A DNA stretch of 64,000 bases from Nostoc sp. UCD121 (GCF_014222285.1 NZ_JACKZS010000005.1:31944-95943), one strand, 5' to 3'. Shown: positions 1-9,975, counted from the first letter of the stretch. The notes: generated by a model not told the origin, from the sequence alone. Program-made: numbers and translations.

Positions 1-433
1 CCACTCGTTCTGGATCGTACTTGACTTCTTCGGCTTGGAAAAGCAAATCAGTGTACTGCACTAGATTTACTTCTGGTTCTACATCGACAGCGGCCGAAAT
101 CGTCAGAGGTTTTCCAGGTTCATAATTATTAATCAAATCCTCAAAGGAGGAGCGCAATTGCGGCTGACCGATTGCCGGGATAGCTTCTTGTTTAACTGCT
201 TGCTCAATGCCGTCTTGAATTAGTTCTTCCAGCGCTGCTGCCTTGATACGAGTTGTACCCAGCCTTTGTAGTAGTATCGGCCGAGGTACCTTGCCTTTAC
301 GAAACCCAGGAATATTGGCAGTACTCGCTAAGTTTTTAATGACCTGTTCGTAAGTTTGCTTGGTAATTTCCGGCGTAATCTCTATTTCCAGTCCAATTTG
401 GCTGGCGGGAAGTTTTTCCTGGGTAACTTTCAT
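1..433 (-). CDS. tig: Trigger factor, N-terminal part (runs off left edge)
   Basis: Ribosome-associated peptidyl-prolyl isomerase and chaperone that meets nascent chains at the ribosome exit. Translating the minus strand from the ATG at 431-433 gives MKVTQEKLPASQIGLEIEIT, then a ribosome-docking signature of the GFRKGKVPR type at about residues 45-53, which is diagnostic of the family. About 144 residues are visible, covering the ribosome-binding domain and its hinge; the PPIase and C-terminal chaperone domains lie outside the window. It is divergent from asd across an 892-bp gap. Identification is by recognised motif and overall sequence. Confidence 0.93.
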   Translation of the reverse strand, partial: MKVTQEKLPASQIGLEIEITPEITKQTYEQVIKNLASTANIPGFRKGKVPRPILLQRLGTTRIKAAALEELIQDGIEQAVKQEAIPAIGQPQLRSSFEDLINNYEPGKPLTISAAVDVEPEVNLVQYTDLLFQAEEVKYDPERV

Positions 434-1325
434 GCTTCGTCTCTAGTTTTCTGGTATTTTAATCTCCGAGTACACACAAGACGCAATAATTTTTCGCGTT
501 TATGGCTTGATGTCTCTTAGGGAGGAGGGGGAGTTTGTCACAAGGCTTTATGACATCCAAGGATGGATTGTGTGTCCTGGCACAGAGATCCAGTTTACTG
601 CCAATGGCCAAGGACTTGACAATTTACCGTCATAACAATTATTGACACTCCCAGGGCTAAGAACGTCTGGGGTTTCTTGCCTAATATTTGTAATAAGTGC
701 TGAATCATTGCGGATTGGGAAGATTGTTATCCCTATTCCCCAGTTCGTAATTTTCAGTTAGCCGGAATTTAGCACTGGAAAGTCAAGAATTCATTATTCG
801 GTGGGCTAAGACCGTGATATTCTGATTTTCAGTCAGTAGTTTATTACTTCAAAGTTATAGCATTGAGTCTAGCTATATTTTGGTACAGGAGTAAACAGGC
901 TGCCTAGCCGCATAGCTCGATTTTATAAGTTGCGAATTTTATACCATTTGCATCATAGTACATTCATCGTGCTGGCAACTCACTTTACAGCCAAGACGTT
1001 TATTCACCTTACAGGTCAAATGTCTAAGTGCAGATATTATGTATTTTTCTGCTAGATGGCGCTTTGTTGTACAATACTATAATATAGTTTAGATAAAATG
1101 AATAATAAAGTTTGGATGGCGAGTTGTTGTAAAATGCAACATCACTCATTTTATTGAATAACCTAAGTAAATAAATTTATTAAATCTATTAAAGATAGAC
1201 TAAATTAGAGAAAATCTCAATCTATTCAAAATTCATTTCAAGACTGCGATAGCTATTTAAATATAAATAAATTGTCAATCGTTCCAAAAAATTGCAGATA
1301 AGTCTCTATAAAGGAGGAAGCAAGT
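434..1325. other. Long intergenic region between tig and asd
   Basis: No convincing ORF was seen in these 892 bases. The region must hold the divergent promoters of tig and asd. It contains an imperfect 25-base direct repeat (1053-1077 and 1113-1137, sharing GATGGCG and TTGTTGTA) and becomes AT-rich toward asd. A clear Shine-Dalgarno AAGGAGGA lies just before the asd start. Confidence 0.6.
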
Positions 1326-2369
1326 TTGTCGAAATCCTATCGTTTAGCTATTTTGGGAGCTACTGGTGCAGTTGGCACAGAGTTGCTGGAATTATTAGAA
1401 AGCCGTAATTTTCCGATTGCTGACTTGAAGTTATTGGCATCAGAGCGCAGTGCTGGGCGATCGCTACGGTTTAAAGGGGAAAATATCCCAGTAGAGCCAG
1501 TGAGCGATCGCGCCTTTGAAAATGTCGATATAGTACTAGCTAGTGCGGGTGGTTCCACATCTAAGGCTTGGGCAGCAGTTGCCGTGGCAAAGGGTGCAGT
1601 AGTAATTGACAATTCCAGTGCCTTTCGGATGAACCCAGAAGTTCCCTTAATAGTGCCAGAAGTTAATCCACTAGCCGCAGCTAATCACCAAGGCATTATT
1701 GCTAACCCCAACTGCACAACGATTCTGATGACTGTGGCAGTATGGCCATTGCATAAAGTTAAACCAGTGCAACGTATCGTGGCTTCAACCTACCAATCTG
1801 CTAGTGGGGCAGGGGCTAGGGCAATGGCAGAAGTCAAAGCCCAAACAAGCGCTATACTACAAGGACAGCCGCCAGTTGCTAAGGTATTGCCTTACCCATT
1901 GGCATTTAATTTATTTCCTCACAACTCACCATTAAATGATTTGGGTTATTGTGAGGAAGAAATGAAAATGGTTAACGAAACCCGAAAAATATTTGGGACG
2001 CAGCAAATCAGAATTACTGCAACCTGTATACGGGTTCCCGTACTCCGCGCCCATTCAGAAGCGATTAATTTAGAATTTGAGACTCCCTTTAGTGCAGAGG
2101 AAGCCAGAGAGATTTTAAATTCCTCCCCTGGAGTAAAGTTGGTAGAAGATTGGAAAACTAATCATTTTCCGATGCCAATTGAAGCAACTGGTAAAGATGA
2201 AGTTTTAGTGGGAAGAATTCGTCAAGATATTTCTCATCCCTGTGGCTTGGAATTATGGTTGTGCGGCGACCAAATCCGCAAAGGCGCAGCATTGAATGCA
2301 ATACAAATCGCCGAGTTACTAGTAGAAAAAAATCTACTCCAACCTTCTAAGGCTTACGTTTCAAGCTAG
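1326..2369 (+). CDS. asd: Aspartate-semialdehyde dehydrogenase
   Basis: NADPH-dependent reduction of aspartyl-4-phosphate to aspartate semialdehyde, the branch point to lysine/diaminopimelate, threonine and methionine. The 347 residues begin with a Rossmann GATGAVG motif (about 11-17). The catalytic cysteine is C130 in NPNCTT, and the C-terminal half carries the family's dimerisation domain. The start is a TTG at 1326, supported by AAGGAGGA about 8 bases upstream; no in-frame ATG with an SD was seen. dapA follows 133 bases downstream on the same strand, the next lysine-pathway step, so co-transcription is likely. Confidence 0.96.
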   Translation: MSKSYRLAILGATGAVGTELLELLESRNFPIADLKLLASERSAGRSLRFKGENIPVEPVSDRAFENVDIVLASAGGSTSKAWAAVAVAKGAVVIDNSSAFRMNPEVPLIVPEVNPLAAANHQGIIANPNCTTILMTVAVWPLHKVKPVQRIVASTYQSASGAGARAMAEVKAQTSAILQGQPPVAKVLPYPLAFNLFPHNSPLNDLGYCEEEMKMVNETRKIFGTQQIRITATCIRVPVLRAHSEAINLEFETPFSAEEAREILNSSPGVKLVEDWKTNHFPMPIEATGKDEVLVGRIRQDISHPCGLELWLCGDQIRKGAALNAIQIAELLVEKNLLQPSKAYVSS

Positions 2370-2502
2370 TCATTAGTAAAAATAAACAACTAATGAAAAA
2401 GACTAAATGTGCAAATCGCTGTTGAAAGTAATTTGCAGATAGGTTATCACAAGAGGAAACCACCAAGATATAAAAACATGGGTAATCAGGAGTGAAAACA
2501 GG

Positions 2503-3387
2503 GTGGGAGATTTTGGCAATGTTTTAACCGCTATGATTACGCCGTTTAAAGCAGACGGTAGTGTAGATTATGGTGTAGCGGCAGAACTGGCAGCGCATCT
2601 AGCTAATAACGGTACAGATACATTGGTGGTGTGCGGCACAACAGGAGAATCGCCTACCCTAAGTTGGGATGAGGAATACCAGTTGTTTGTCGAAGTATTG
2701 CAGTCTGTGGCAGGCAAAGCCAAGGTGATTGCTGGTTGTGGTTCAAATTCTACCAAAGAAGCGATCGCAGCCACCCAAAAAGCGTCTAAAATAGGAGTAC
2801 ATGGTTCCTTACAAGTTGTTCCTTATTACAACAAACCGCCACAAGCGGGTTTAGAAGCGCACTTTAAAGCAATAGCACAAGCCTGTCCCGACTTACCATT
2901 GTTGTTATACAATGTCCCAGGTCGTACCGGACAAAACCTTCAGCCAGAAACAGTTGCCCGGTTAGCTAAGGTTAGTAATATTGTCGGGATTAAAGAATCC
3001 ACTGGTAGCATAGATCAGGCTAGTGAAATTCGTCGCTTGACACCAAAAGAATTCCACATCTATTCTGGTGATGATTACATGACTTTGCCCTTGTTAGCGA
3101 TCGGGGCAAAGGGTGTGGTAAGTGTCGCTTCTCATCTGGTAGGAAACCAACTACAGCAGATGATCCAAGCTTTTAATGCGGGAAAAATTGAGGTAGCCAC
3201 CGAGATTCATCTCCAACTCTTCCCGTTATTTAAAGCTTTATTTCTCACTTCAAATCCCATTCCAGTGAAAAAAGCGCTGAAACTCCAAGGTTGGGAGGTT
3301 GGTTCAACTCGTCCACCGCTATGTGAAGCTGATTTAGAAGTAAGTCAAAAGTTAGAAACGGTTCTGAAAGAACTTAGTTTAATCTAG
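2503..3387 (+). CDS. dapA: 4-hydroxy-tetrahydrodipicolinate synthase
   Basis: Condenses pyruvate with aspartate semialdehyde, the first committed step to diaminopimelate and lysine. The 294-residue TIM barrel shows the GTTGES substrate loop (45-50), the catalytic tyrosine in LLYNVPGRT (Y136) and the Schiff-base lysine K164 in GIKESTG. The start is GTG at 2503; the nearby ATG at 2478 reaches a stop after five codons, so it cannot be the start. It follows asd and precedes ribonuclease J, an order I recall from other cyanobacteria. Length is normal for the family. Confidence 0.96.
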   Translation: MGDFGNVLTAMITPFKADGSVDYGVAAELAAHLANNGTDTLVVCGTTGESPTLSWDEEYQLFVEVLQSVAGKAKVIAGCGSNSTKEAIAATQKASKIGVHGSLQVVPYYNKPPQAGLEAHFKAIAQACPDLPLLLYNVPGRTGQNLQPETVARLAKVSNIVGIKESTGSIDQASEIRRLTPKEFHIYSGDDYMTLPLLAIGAKGVVSVASHLVGNQLQQMIQAFNAGKIEVATEIHLQLFPLFKALFLTSNPIPVKKALKLQGWEVGSTRPPLCEADLEVSQKLETVLKELSLI

Positions 3388-3666
3388 CGACCATCTGGTT
3401 AAGCTTTAGTAATCTACCGCTTTCTAAAGATACATATAAAGAACGACCATAATTGTTCATAAGTTGCAATTTAAAAATCTGTGCTAGGGCTGATAGACAT
3501 ACTATAAATTCTTCAGTGTACAGTCGATTTTATTGAATAAAAAATTGAAATCTTCAATTAAAACTTGATTGCTTTGGGACTGAATTAAGAGACAAATGAT
3601 GTTGTCTTAAATACAAGTTCGTCAACTATCAACTAAATAAACCACAAGTAACAATCTAAGGAGAAA

Positions 3667-5436
3667 ATGGCTAAAAACGAAGCTAATAATTCCGCCTTGA
3701 AAATTATTCCTTTGGGCGGTTTGCACGAAATTGGGAAAAATACCTGTCTTTTTGAGTATGACGATGAAATTATCCTGTTAGATGCAGGATTGGCTTTTCC
3801 TACAGAAGCGATGCATGGAGTAAATATTGTTCTGCCAGATACGACCTATCTGCGGGAAAATCGCCACAAAATTAAAGGGATGATCGTTACTCATGGTCAT
3901 GAAGACCATATCGGCGGGATTGCTTTTCATCTCAAGCAATTTGATATCCCTGTGATTTATGGCCCCAGGCTAGCAATGGCAATGCTAGAGGGTAAATTGG
4001 AAGAAGCAGGAGTCCGCGATCGCACAGAAATCAGAACAGTTTTACCACGTGATGTAGTGCGGATTGGGAAAAACTTTTTAGTGGAATATATCCGTAACAC
4101 CCACTCCATCGCTGATAGTTTCACTGTTGCCATTCATACTCCCCTTGGTGTAGTCATTCACACAGGGGATTTCAAAATTGACCATACCCCAGTAGATGGT
4201 GAAAAGTTTGATTTGCAACGACTAGCAGAACATGGTGAAAAAGGCGTTCTTTGCCTGCTAAGTGATTCCACTAACGCTGAGATCCCAGGATTTACACCTT
4301 CAGAACGTTCGGTTTATCCAAACCTGGAGAGAGTATTTAGTCAAGCCACTGGGCGATTATTTGTCACAACCTTTGCTTCTAGCGTGCATCGCATCAATAT
4401 GATTTTGGATATCGCCAAGAAGCAGAACCGTGTAGTAACGGTTGTAGGGCGTTCTATGCTGAACTTGATTGCTCATGCCCGCAATTTAGGTTACATCAAG
4501 TGTGAAGATAATTTGCTGCAACCATTGCACGCAGTTCGTAATCTCCCTGACGAAAAAGTTTTAGTCTTAACTACAGGTTCTCAGGGTGAAACGATGGCAG
4601 CAATGACCCGCATTGCCAACAAAGAACATCCTCACATCAAAATCCGCCAAGGAGATACAGTAGTATTCTCTGCTAACCCAATTCCCGGAAATACGATCGC
4701 AGTAGTCAACACCATTGATAAATTGATGATTCAGGGTGCAAAAGTGGTCTATGGTCGGGATAAAGGGATTCACGTCTCCGGTCACGGCTGTCAGGAAGAA
4801 CAAAAGCTGATGATTGCCTTAACTCGACCCAAGTTCTTTGTGCCATTTCACGGCGAACATCGGATGCTAGTGAAGCACGCAGAAACGGCTCAGAGTATGG
4901 GTATTCCCGCAGAAAACATGATTATCATTCAGAATGGTGATATTGTCGAACTGACTGAAGATGCTATTCGCGTTGCTGGTAAAGTGCCATCTGGTATCGA
5001 ATTGGTGGATACTACCAGTTCGGGTATGGTAAGCGCCAAAGTTTTACAAGAACGGCAACGTATGGCTTCAGAAGGCATTATCACGATCGCAGCTGCAATT
5101 GATTGGAATGGTAAACTGTTGGCGAAACCAGAAACTCACCTCCGGGGTGTAGTTACAACTGTAGAGCGATCACTGCTACAAACCTGGGTAAAACAACGCA
5201 TTGAAGAAATCCTCACTGTGCGCTGGACAGAATTTGCTCCTGGCGGTGAAGCAGCAGATATAGACTGGGGCGGATTGCAAGGAACTTTAGAACGAGAATT
5301 ACAACGTTCTATCCGTCGAGAATTACAATGTCAGCCATCTGTGACTTTATTGATGCAAATCCCTGATGAGCCACCTGTAAAAGTTGCTGATGGGAGAAGA
5401 CGACGGACTCGGACTGCTGCTCAAGTAGCATCATAG
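3667..5436 (+). CDS. rnj: Ribonuclease J (metallo-beta-lactamase / beta-CASP)
   Basis: Endo- and 5'-3' exoribonuclease for mRNA decay and rRNA maturation. The 589 residues open with a metallo-beta-lactamase domain holding the Zn motif HGHEDH (H76, H78, D80, H81). A second Zn histidine follows in NTHSIAD and an aspartate in HTGDFKID. The beta-CASP domain is inserted after about residue 205, and the FHGEHR motif near 395 is typical of RNase J. The tail ends with basic residues. The ATG is preceded by AAGGAGA. Two strong hairpins follow the stop, so this gene probably ends the asd-dapA-rnj run. Confidence 0.95.
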   Translation: MAKNEANNSALKIIPLGGLHEIGKNTCLFEYDDEIILLDAGLAFPTEAMHGVNIVLPDTTYLRENRHKIKGMIVTHGHEDHIGGIAFHLKQFDIPVIYGPRLAMAMLEGKLEEAGVRDRTEIRTVLPRDVVRIGKNFLVEYIRNTHSIADSFTVAIHTPLGVVIHTGDFKIDHTPVDGEKFDLQRLAEHGEKGVLCLLSDSTNAEIPGFTPSERSVYPNLERVFSQATGRLFVTTFASSVHRINMILDIAKKQNRVVTVVGRSMLNLIAHARNLGYIKCEDNLLQPLHAVRNLPDEKVLVLTTGSQGETMAAMTRIANKEHPHIKIRQGDTVVFSANPIPGNTIAVVNTIDKLMIQGAKVVYGRDKGIHVSGHGCQEEQKLMIALTRPKFFVPFHGEHRMLVKHAETAQSMGIPAENMIIIQNGDIVELTEDAIRVAGKVPSGIELVDTTSSGMVSAKVLQERQRMASEGIITIAAAIDWNGKLLAKPETHLRGVVTTVERSLLQTWVKQRIEEILTVRWTEFAPGGEAADIDWGGLQGTLERELQRSIRRELQCQPSVTLLMQIPDEPPVKVADGRRRRTRTAAQVAS

Positions 5437-5467
5437 AGAATTTAAGGTAAAAATCTCATACAGAGAG

Positions 5468-5550
5468 AAGTTTGAGCAGTGGCTTTCACCGCTCAAACTT
5501 CGATGGGCGCAAAGACACAGAATTTTTCTGAACGTCTTTGCGCTTTCTTT
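5468..5550 (+). terminator. Tandem intrinsic terminators after rnj
   Basis: Two hairpins lie downstream of the rnj stop. The first has a perfect 10-bp stem AAGTTTGAGC (5468-5477) with GCTCAAACTT (5491-5500). The second has stem GCGCAAAGAC (5507-5516) with GTCTTTGCGC (5534-5543), followed directly by the T-rich TTTCTTTTG. The second has classic Rho-independent form. Confidence 0.8.
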
Positions 5551-5579
5551 TGTCATGGGTATAGAGCTTGCCTATAGTT

Positions 5580-5691
5580 CAATACAGTTCAGTTAAGCAT
5601 CTCTCTCTTCTCTCTGCGTTCTCTGCGCCTTGGCGGTTCGTTAAAAAGTTGACTTTGGTAATAGAGTTTTAACCTTAACTGAACCGTATTG
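5580..5691. mobile_element. MITE-like element, 112 bp, with 10-bp target duplication
   Basis: Imperfect terminal inverted repeats CAATACAGTTCAGTTAAG (5580-5597) and CTTAACTGAACCGTATTG (5674-5691) enclose a short non-coding body. The element is flanked by a perfect direct repeat GCCTATAGTT at 5570-5579 and 5692-5701, the footprint of transposition. The body holds the dispersed CTCTGCG..GCGGTTCG repeat seen elsewhere in the window. No transposase is present, so mobilisation would need a helper. Confidence 0.82.
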
Positions 5692-5701
5692 GCCTATAGT
5701 T

Positions 5702-6313
5702 CTTCGATCTAACTTGTTAGGTTGCTGTCACTGAAGGCGTGCGTACAGCATACTGCCAGGATGGATTGCGTTGTAGAGTACAAAAACACCCATAAGCAAG
5801 TTCTATCTGATTTTAATGCGTCAGACTATATAATTCTCAAATTGCCACTGCCAACGTAAGTTTTGTGAAATGCAATCGATTCTACTCGCTAAAAAATCAC
5901 TATTTCTACGGTATTCAGCCAGCGATGAACAAGACACACTTACGTGAGAAAGTGGGAACACGGAAAGGAAAAATGCCTTCTAGGATATTACTGATGTTTA
6001 TACTTAGCAAAAATTCTTTTAGAAAGACCTTATATTAAGTTCTGTAAATGTTACACTAAAACCTATCCAATGACGGATGTCTTTATTAAAATTTAAACTG
6101 TGTCAAGTTATGAACAAGATCGTAATATTACACTACCGATCCCCAGAAATTTGAGATTAACTTGACGTAGTAATAAATTAGGTTCTGACTTAAGTGGCTA
6201 ACAGGTATTACATTATATCGCAGTCAGAACGCGATTTTTCCGGGAAAGTTCGTTGCCACGTTGTATATATTCATCAAAAAGGTGAATAACCTCAATAACA
6301 CAGAGGATTAACC
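5702..6313. other. Non-coding stretch upstream of the Mo-nitrogenase-like gene
   Basis: About 600 AT-rich bases with no convincing ORF, RNA gene or repeat that I can support. An AGAGGATTAACC stretch just before 6314 could serve as ribosome-binding site for the next gene. A long 5' leader is possible but unproven. Confidence 0.5.
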
Positions 6314-6691
6314 ATGAAGGTATTCGACAATACCACGAAAAAGATTTTTCTGGCAAGCTGGGTATCAATCAATCAAGCAGAGACTACTGACCATAAAGTA
6401 AGCCAGCTTAACCATTCTCCTTCCAAGCCTTACTGGGATATTCTCCAACCCCTACGGCAACGATTAGAAAACATTCAAGTCCGCGATCGCCAACTAGCTC
6501 ACCGTTTGTGCAAACTAATCCCATCTCAATGTCCCTTTGAGCGCGATATCAAAGTATTTGGGAAAACCTTGTTTCACATTCCACCCATGTGCAAGCTCAA
6601 CCCCTTATATGAAGAAGTGGTTGGTTTACGTTTCCGAGCGTTATGCTATCTAGCCGACGAGTGTGGCGAAGATGTATCACAGTACTGCTAA
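6314..6691 (+). CDS. Mo-dependent nitrogenase C-terminal-domain family protein
   Basis: A 125-residue protein whose second two thirds, from about residue 38 (YWDILQPLRQRL) to the end (CYLADECGEDVSQYC), match the short cysteine-containing domain annotated as Mo-dependent nitrogenase C-terminal in cyanobacteria. Visible cysteines include those of CKLIPSQCPFE, MCKL and the terminal Cys. Despite the family name no nitrogenase activity is implied; these free-standing proteins are common in filamentous cyanobacteria and their role is unknown. It is alone on this strand, convergent with the caspase-like gene. Confidence 0.72.
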   Translation: MKVFDNTTKKIFLASWVSINQAETTDHKVSQLNHSPSKPYWDILQPLRQRLENIQVRDRQLAHRLCKLIPSQCPFERDIKVFGKTLFHIPPMCKLNPLYEEVVGLRFRALCYLADECGEDVSQYC

Positions 6692-6720
6692 TACTGAGAT
6701 ATGAGCGCTGAGGAAAAAGT

Positions 6721-6785
6721 TGGAGTTAGGAGTCAGGAGTAACAGGTCGGGGATCAATAATATAACTCCTAATTCCTAACTCCTA
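6721..6785. terminator. Repeat-derived hairpin between convergent genes
   Basis: The G-rich run TGGAGTTAGGAGTCAGGAGT (6721-6740) can pair with ACTCCTAATTCCTAACTCCT (6765-6784). It sits between the 3' ends of two convergent genes and is built from the dispersed GGAGTTAGGAGT repeat. It could terminate transcription both ways. Confidence 0.5.
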
Positions 6786-6807
6786 AGCATTTTTTATTAT
6801 TTTTTTA

Positions 6808-8676
6808 CTATTTCTTTTGCCATTTTTGAATGGCATCTTGAGCATCTTCATAAGCGGCTGTTTCCTCTGGCACTAACGCAGCAGTTGCAATTGCGGCACT
6901 ACGATCTCCTTCGGCAGCGCGACGCTTGGCCATGTCTAAAATTTTCTCACTCCATTTATTGATCGACTTTTGGGCACTATCAAAGCCTGGTTGACCTGCT
7001 GGTACTTTTTTGGCAACTTCGATCGCCCGATTGTAAGTAGATGCTTGTCCAGACTTAATTAAGGCATTAGCTGCATCTAAAAGAGTGTTGTTACTCACAT
7101 ACTGCTTGCCCTCTAGCCGCCACAGGTTAATTGCTGCTTGTGCTTTGGCGTAGGGGGCTTCATCTTTAGTAATTAATCGAGCGGCGGCAATAGCGCTAGC
7201 ATACTGTCTTTGTTTAGCACGACCCTCTGCTAAATCTAAAATCATTCGACTCCAAATCTTAATATTTTCCTGAGCTTGTTCGTACAGTGGTTCACCAGGT
7301 TTAATTTTCCGGGCTGTAGCGATCGCCATACTCAAATCGCTAGCCTGAGTTTGTCTGAGCGACATTTTCGCCAAGTCTAATACTGCTTGATTCCGCTTTT
7401 TCGACTCGGAATTAGAGATTATTTGGGCGCTAGATTGGTTGTTAAGTCTAACTACTGAAGTACTATCACTTGGTAAGTTCTCGATCACCTGGCGATCGCT
7501 AGCAGTAGCATTAGGCGATGCAGTTGATATTTGCTTAATTCTAAAAGTTTCTTGATTGCGAAGAAAAACTACAGCAATTAAACCTGCTACTAGCAAGCTG
7601 CCTCCGCCCCACAAGATAAACTGTTTCCAAAAAGGGAGACTTGGCTGATTTGATGGCAATCGAGAGACGTAACCTTTGGAGGAATTGGGGATAAATCTTC
7701 CCTTGGGATTGGCTCCTAAAGAAGTTTCCGCCATTGGCTGGGAAACTAAACTAGTAGCTGATTGCTGGACTGGTTGAGATTTAGGCTTCTCGATCTTGTG
7801 TTGGGAGGAATTCATAGTTGTTTCTCCCCATCTCCCCCGTTGTGCTGAAGTTCTGGGGTAATCGTCAAGAGGAGGGGCTGCAAGAGCAACAGCAAAAGAT
7901 TCTTCGGGATAAATCACCGGATTTGCTTCAAAATCACTTTCCATTGCCAATTCTGGCAAGATTATCTGCGCCCTTGATGGGATAATAGTTGCAGGGTTTT
8001 GGACAGGTCGCCAGTGGTGGTGACATAATTTTGGCATGAGCAGACTTAGGTAACTTTCTAAATCTGACAGGTTACTGGCATTGCCAGAACGCAAAGCTTC
8101 TAATAAAGCTGCTGTAAAGAAACCGTGACCTAATTCGCTACTTTCGTGGGAAAATTGCTCTGGTTGACAAGAAAGAATTGTCGCTAGTTGTAGTTCTTGG
8201 GCTAGTTCTATTGTTTCTTCACCAACGGGAGCATCTGCTTGAGTGCCAAAAGCGCGGTTGATATCGAGTAGTAGCAATACATTCAAGTCAGCAAGTTGGA
8301 GACTTTGCATTAGCGATCGCAATTCGATGCCAGTCTTTTGCACGAGTTCGGGGTTGCCCTCTGCTGGCATTAAGTAATCTTTGCCCTTGTAATTGACTCC
8401 ATAACCGCTAAAGAATAACCACAGATAGTCTTCCGGTTGCCAACTTGTCGCTGCCAAATCCTCAAGCAGCAGCAGAATATTCTCTTTCGTTGGATAAGTT
8501 GATCGATCTCCAATTGGCGGCGAAGTATCCGTCATTAGCAGGCAATGTTTGGGGAGAAAGCCTGCCTCTGTCACCAAAAAATCCTCTAGTGCCTCAGCAT
8601 CGGCTTGGGCACAACTTAAAGGTTGAAATAACTGATAGTGATTGATGCCAATCGCGATCGCCCAGTAATTTGCCAT
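6808..8676 (-). CDS. Membrane-anchored caspase-like protein with altered catalytic dyad
   Basis: The 622 residues start with a caspase/metacaspase p20-like fold (about 1-240): AIAIGINHY at the first strand, FFSGYGV where active enzymes have the catalytic His, and LLLDINRAF where they have the catalytic Cys. Here these positions are Y92 and N140, so peptidase activity is unlikely. A low-complexity linker leads to one transmembrane helix (about 345-370, FILWGGGSLLVAGLIAVVF). The C-terminal 230 residues hold helical repeats of roughly 70 residues with A-rich motifs such as AIATARKI and AIAAARLI. It is probably a scaffold or pseudo-enzyme facing one side of the membrane. Cyanobacterial caspase homologues with substituted dyads are known. 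Confidence 0.85.
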   Translation of the reverse strand: MANYWAIAIGINHYQLFQPLSCAQADAEALEDFLVTEAGFLPKHCLLMTDTSPPIGDRSTYPTKENILLLLEDLAATSWQPEDYLWLFFSGYGVNYKGKDYLMPAEGNPELVQKTGIELRSLMQSLQLADLNVLLLLDINRAFGTQADAPVGEETIELAQELQLATILSCQPEQFSHESSELGHGFFTAALLEALRSGNASNLSDLESYLSLLMPKLCHHHWRPVQNPATIIPSRAQIILPELAMESDFEANPVIYPEESFAVALAAPPLDDYPRTSAQRGRWGETTMNSSQHKIEKPKSQPVQQSATSLVSQPMAETSLGANPKGRFIPNSSKGYVSRLPSNQPSLPFWKQFILWGGGSLLVAGLIAVVFLRNQETFRIKQISTASPNATASDRQVIENLPSDSTSVVRLNNQSSAQIISNSESKKRNQAVLDLAKMSLRQTQASDLSMAIATARKIKPGEPLYEQAQENIKIWSRMILDLAEGRAKQRQYASAIAAARLITKDEAPYAKAQAAINLWRLEGKQYVSNNTLLDAANALIKSGQASTYNRAIEVAKKVPAGQPGFDSAQKSINKWSEKILDMAKRRAAEGDRSAAIATAALVPEETAAYEDAQDAIQKWQKK

Positions 8677-8876
8677 CCCGCTCTTTGTCAGTTATTGTTT
8701 GCTGGTCTTAAAATTGCGGTTGGCTTTGCCAAAAAAACAAAGCTAACCTATGTCTTATAGTCTAGGTGATTCTCATCGAATCTTAAGTTAGAATGTAATT
8801 TTTATTACGTTATCTAGTCGGAAAATACCTTTTACCTAATTTCAATAACAGATCATCACTAAGGAGATAGAAGGTC

Positions 8877-9359
8877 ATGAGCAAGATTGCTGCTCACCTA
8901 CCATCATCGATCACTCCCTTTTCAGTTATTAGCCAAATTGCCAGAAGAATCCGGATAGTTCCTTTATTAATTTTGCTCATATCCACTGTTCCTGCGTGGT
9001 TTTTGACGGAAGCGATCGCGCCCCAGGTTGTGCGAGCTTACACCGCTAGAGTCGATCTAGCTATTGACCGCCTGCCGGAAGAAAACTATGAAACCGTTCT
9101 ACGGAGGGCGGAAGCGGCCGCTAGAGCCGCCGCCCAAAGGAGCTTCGATCAAGATATCTTGGTGACAGATGTTTCAATCATTGTATCCGTACAAAATTTT
9201 GGAGCGATCGCACCAGTTTTGGCATTAGATGTAAGTCGTCCCCAATGGCGATCGCGTCCCGATGCTCAAAATTGGGCTACTTACTTCAAAACTGCGCGAT
9301 CGCTACTTTTCCTTGACAATAGCTCTACAGCAGCTAGCAGTGTGCCAGCGAAAAAATGA
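8877..9359 (+). CDS. Conserved cyanobacterial hypothetical, membrane-anchored
   Basis: The 160 residues are not assignable to a functional family. The N-terminus has one hydrophobic helix (about 28-52, IVPLLILLISTVPAWFLTEAI) that could be a signal anchor. An Ala/Arg-rich helix follows (RRAEAAARAAAQRSF), then a beta-rich part (VTDVSIIVSVQNFGAIAPVLALDVSRPQW). The start ATG has a good Shine-Dalgarno (AAGGAGATAGAAGGTC). It is divergent from the caspase-like gene and may face the periplasm or thylakoid lumen, which is inference only. Confidence 0.7.
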   Translation: MSKIAAHLPSSITPFSVISQIARRIRIVPLLILLISTVPAWFLTEAIAPQVVRAYTARVDLAIDRLPEENYETVLRRAEAAARAAAQRSFDQDILVTDVSIIVSVQNFGAIAPVLALDVSRPQWRSRPDAQNWATYFKTARSLLFLDNSSTAASSVPAKK

Positions 9360-9526
9360 AGGATTGAGCTAGACACGGAGACGTAAAGAGTGGAAGAATC
9401 AAAGAATTCCCTCTGTCCCCGTGTCCTACTTCGGCCTCAACCGATCAATTCAACTTACCTGTTGTTCTTCGCGTCAGTGGATGGCCTAGAATAAGAAGGT
9501 TGTCAAGAATCACGATATCTGCTGAC

Positions 9527-9700
9527 ATGGCTGTTCCTAAGAAGAAAACTTCCAAATCAAAACGAGATAAACGTCGAGCTACCTGGAGGCACAAAGCCGT
9601 CGTCGAAGCTCAGAAAGCCCTCTCTCTGGGTAAGTCAATTTTGACTGGACGTTCTACATTTGTGTATCCAACGGCTGAAGAAGAGGAAGAAGAATCATAA
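9527..9700 (+). CDS. rpmF: 50S ribosomal protein L32
   Basis: A 57-residue small basic ribosomal protein starting [20 protein letters not shown], the family signature, with an acidic Glu-rich tail. A longer reading frame exists upstream from a TTG at 9500, but the ATG at 9527 gives the canonical L32 N-terminus and is preferred. It lacks the zinc-binding cysteines of some L32 forms, as usual in cyanobacteria and chloroplasts. Confidence 0.96.
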   Translation: MAVPKKKTSKSKRDKRRATWRHKAVVEAQKALSLGKSILTGRSTFVYPTAEEEEEES

Positions 9701-9975
9701 TTTCCCAGTCAGGCAAAGCATAAACAGCACCAATCTTCTTACTACTGGATCAACGCTTTTTATTAGCTTTCCTGATTGCATTTTGAATCATAGATACTCT
9801 ATACAAGCTCATTAGCTCGATAAAAATTGGTAGTGAGTAATTGGGAACATCCATTACCCATTACCTATCACTGATGAGTGATAATCAAATCATATAAAAG
9901 TAAAACATCTGGTAGTGTTGGCAATTCAGCAAGAAAGCTTGTAAACACTTTGAGAAAACTTATTTTTCTCCAACT

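Noticed and set aside
6314..6691. Assignment as a nitrogenase subunit
   Set aside because: Only the short family domain is present and no nif genes are near; the name does not imply nitrogen fixation.
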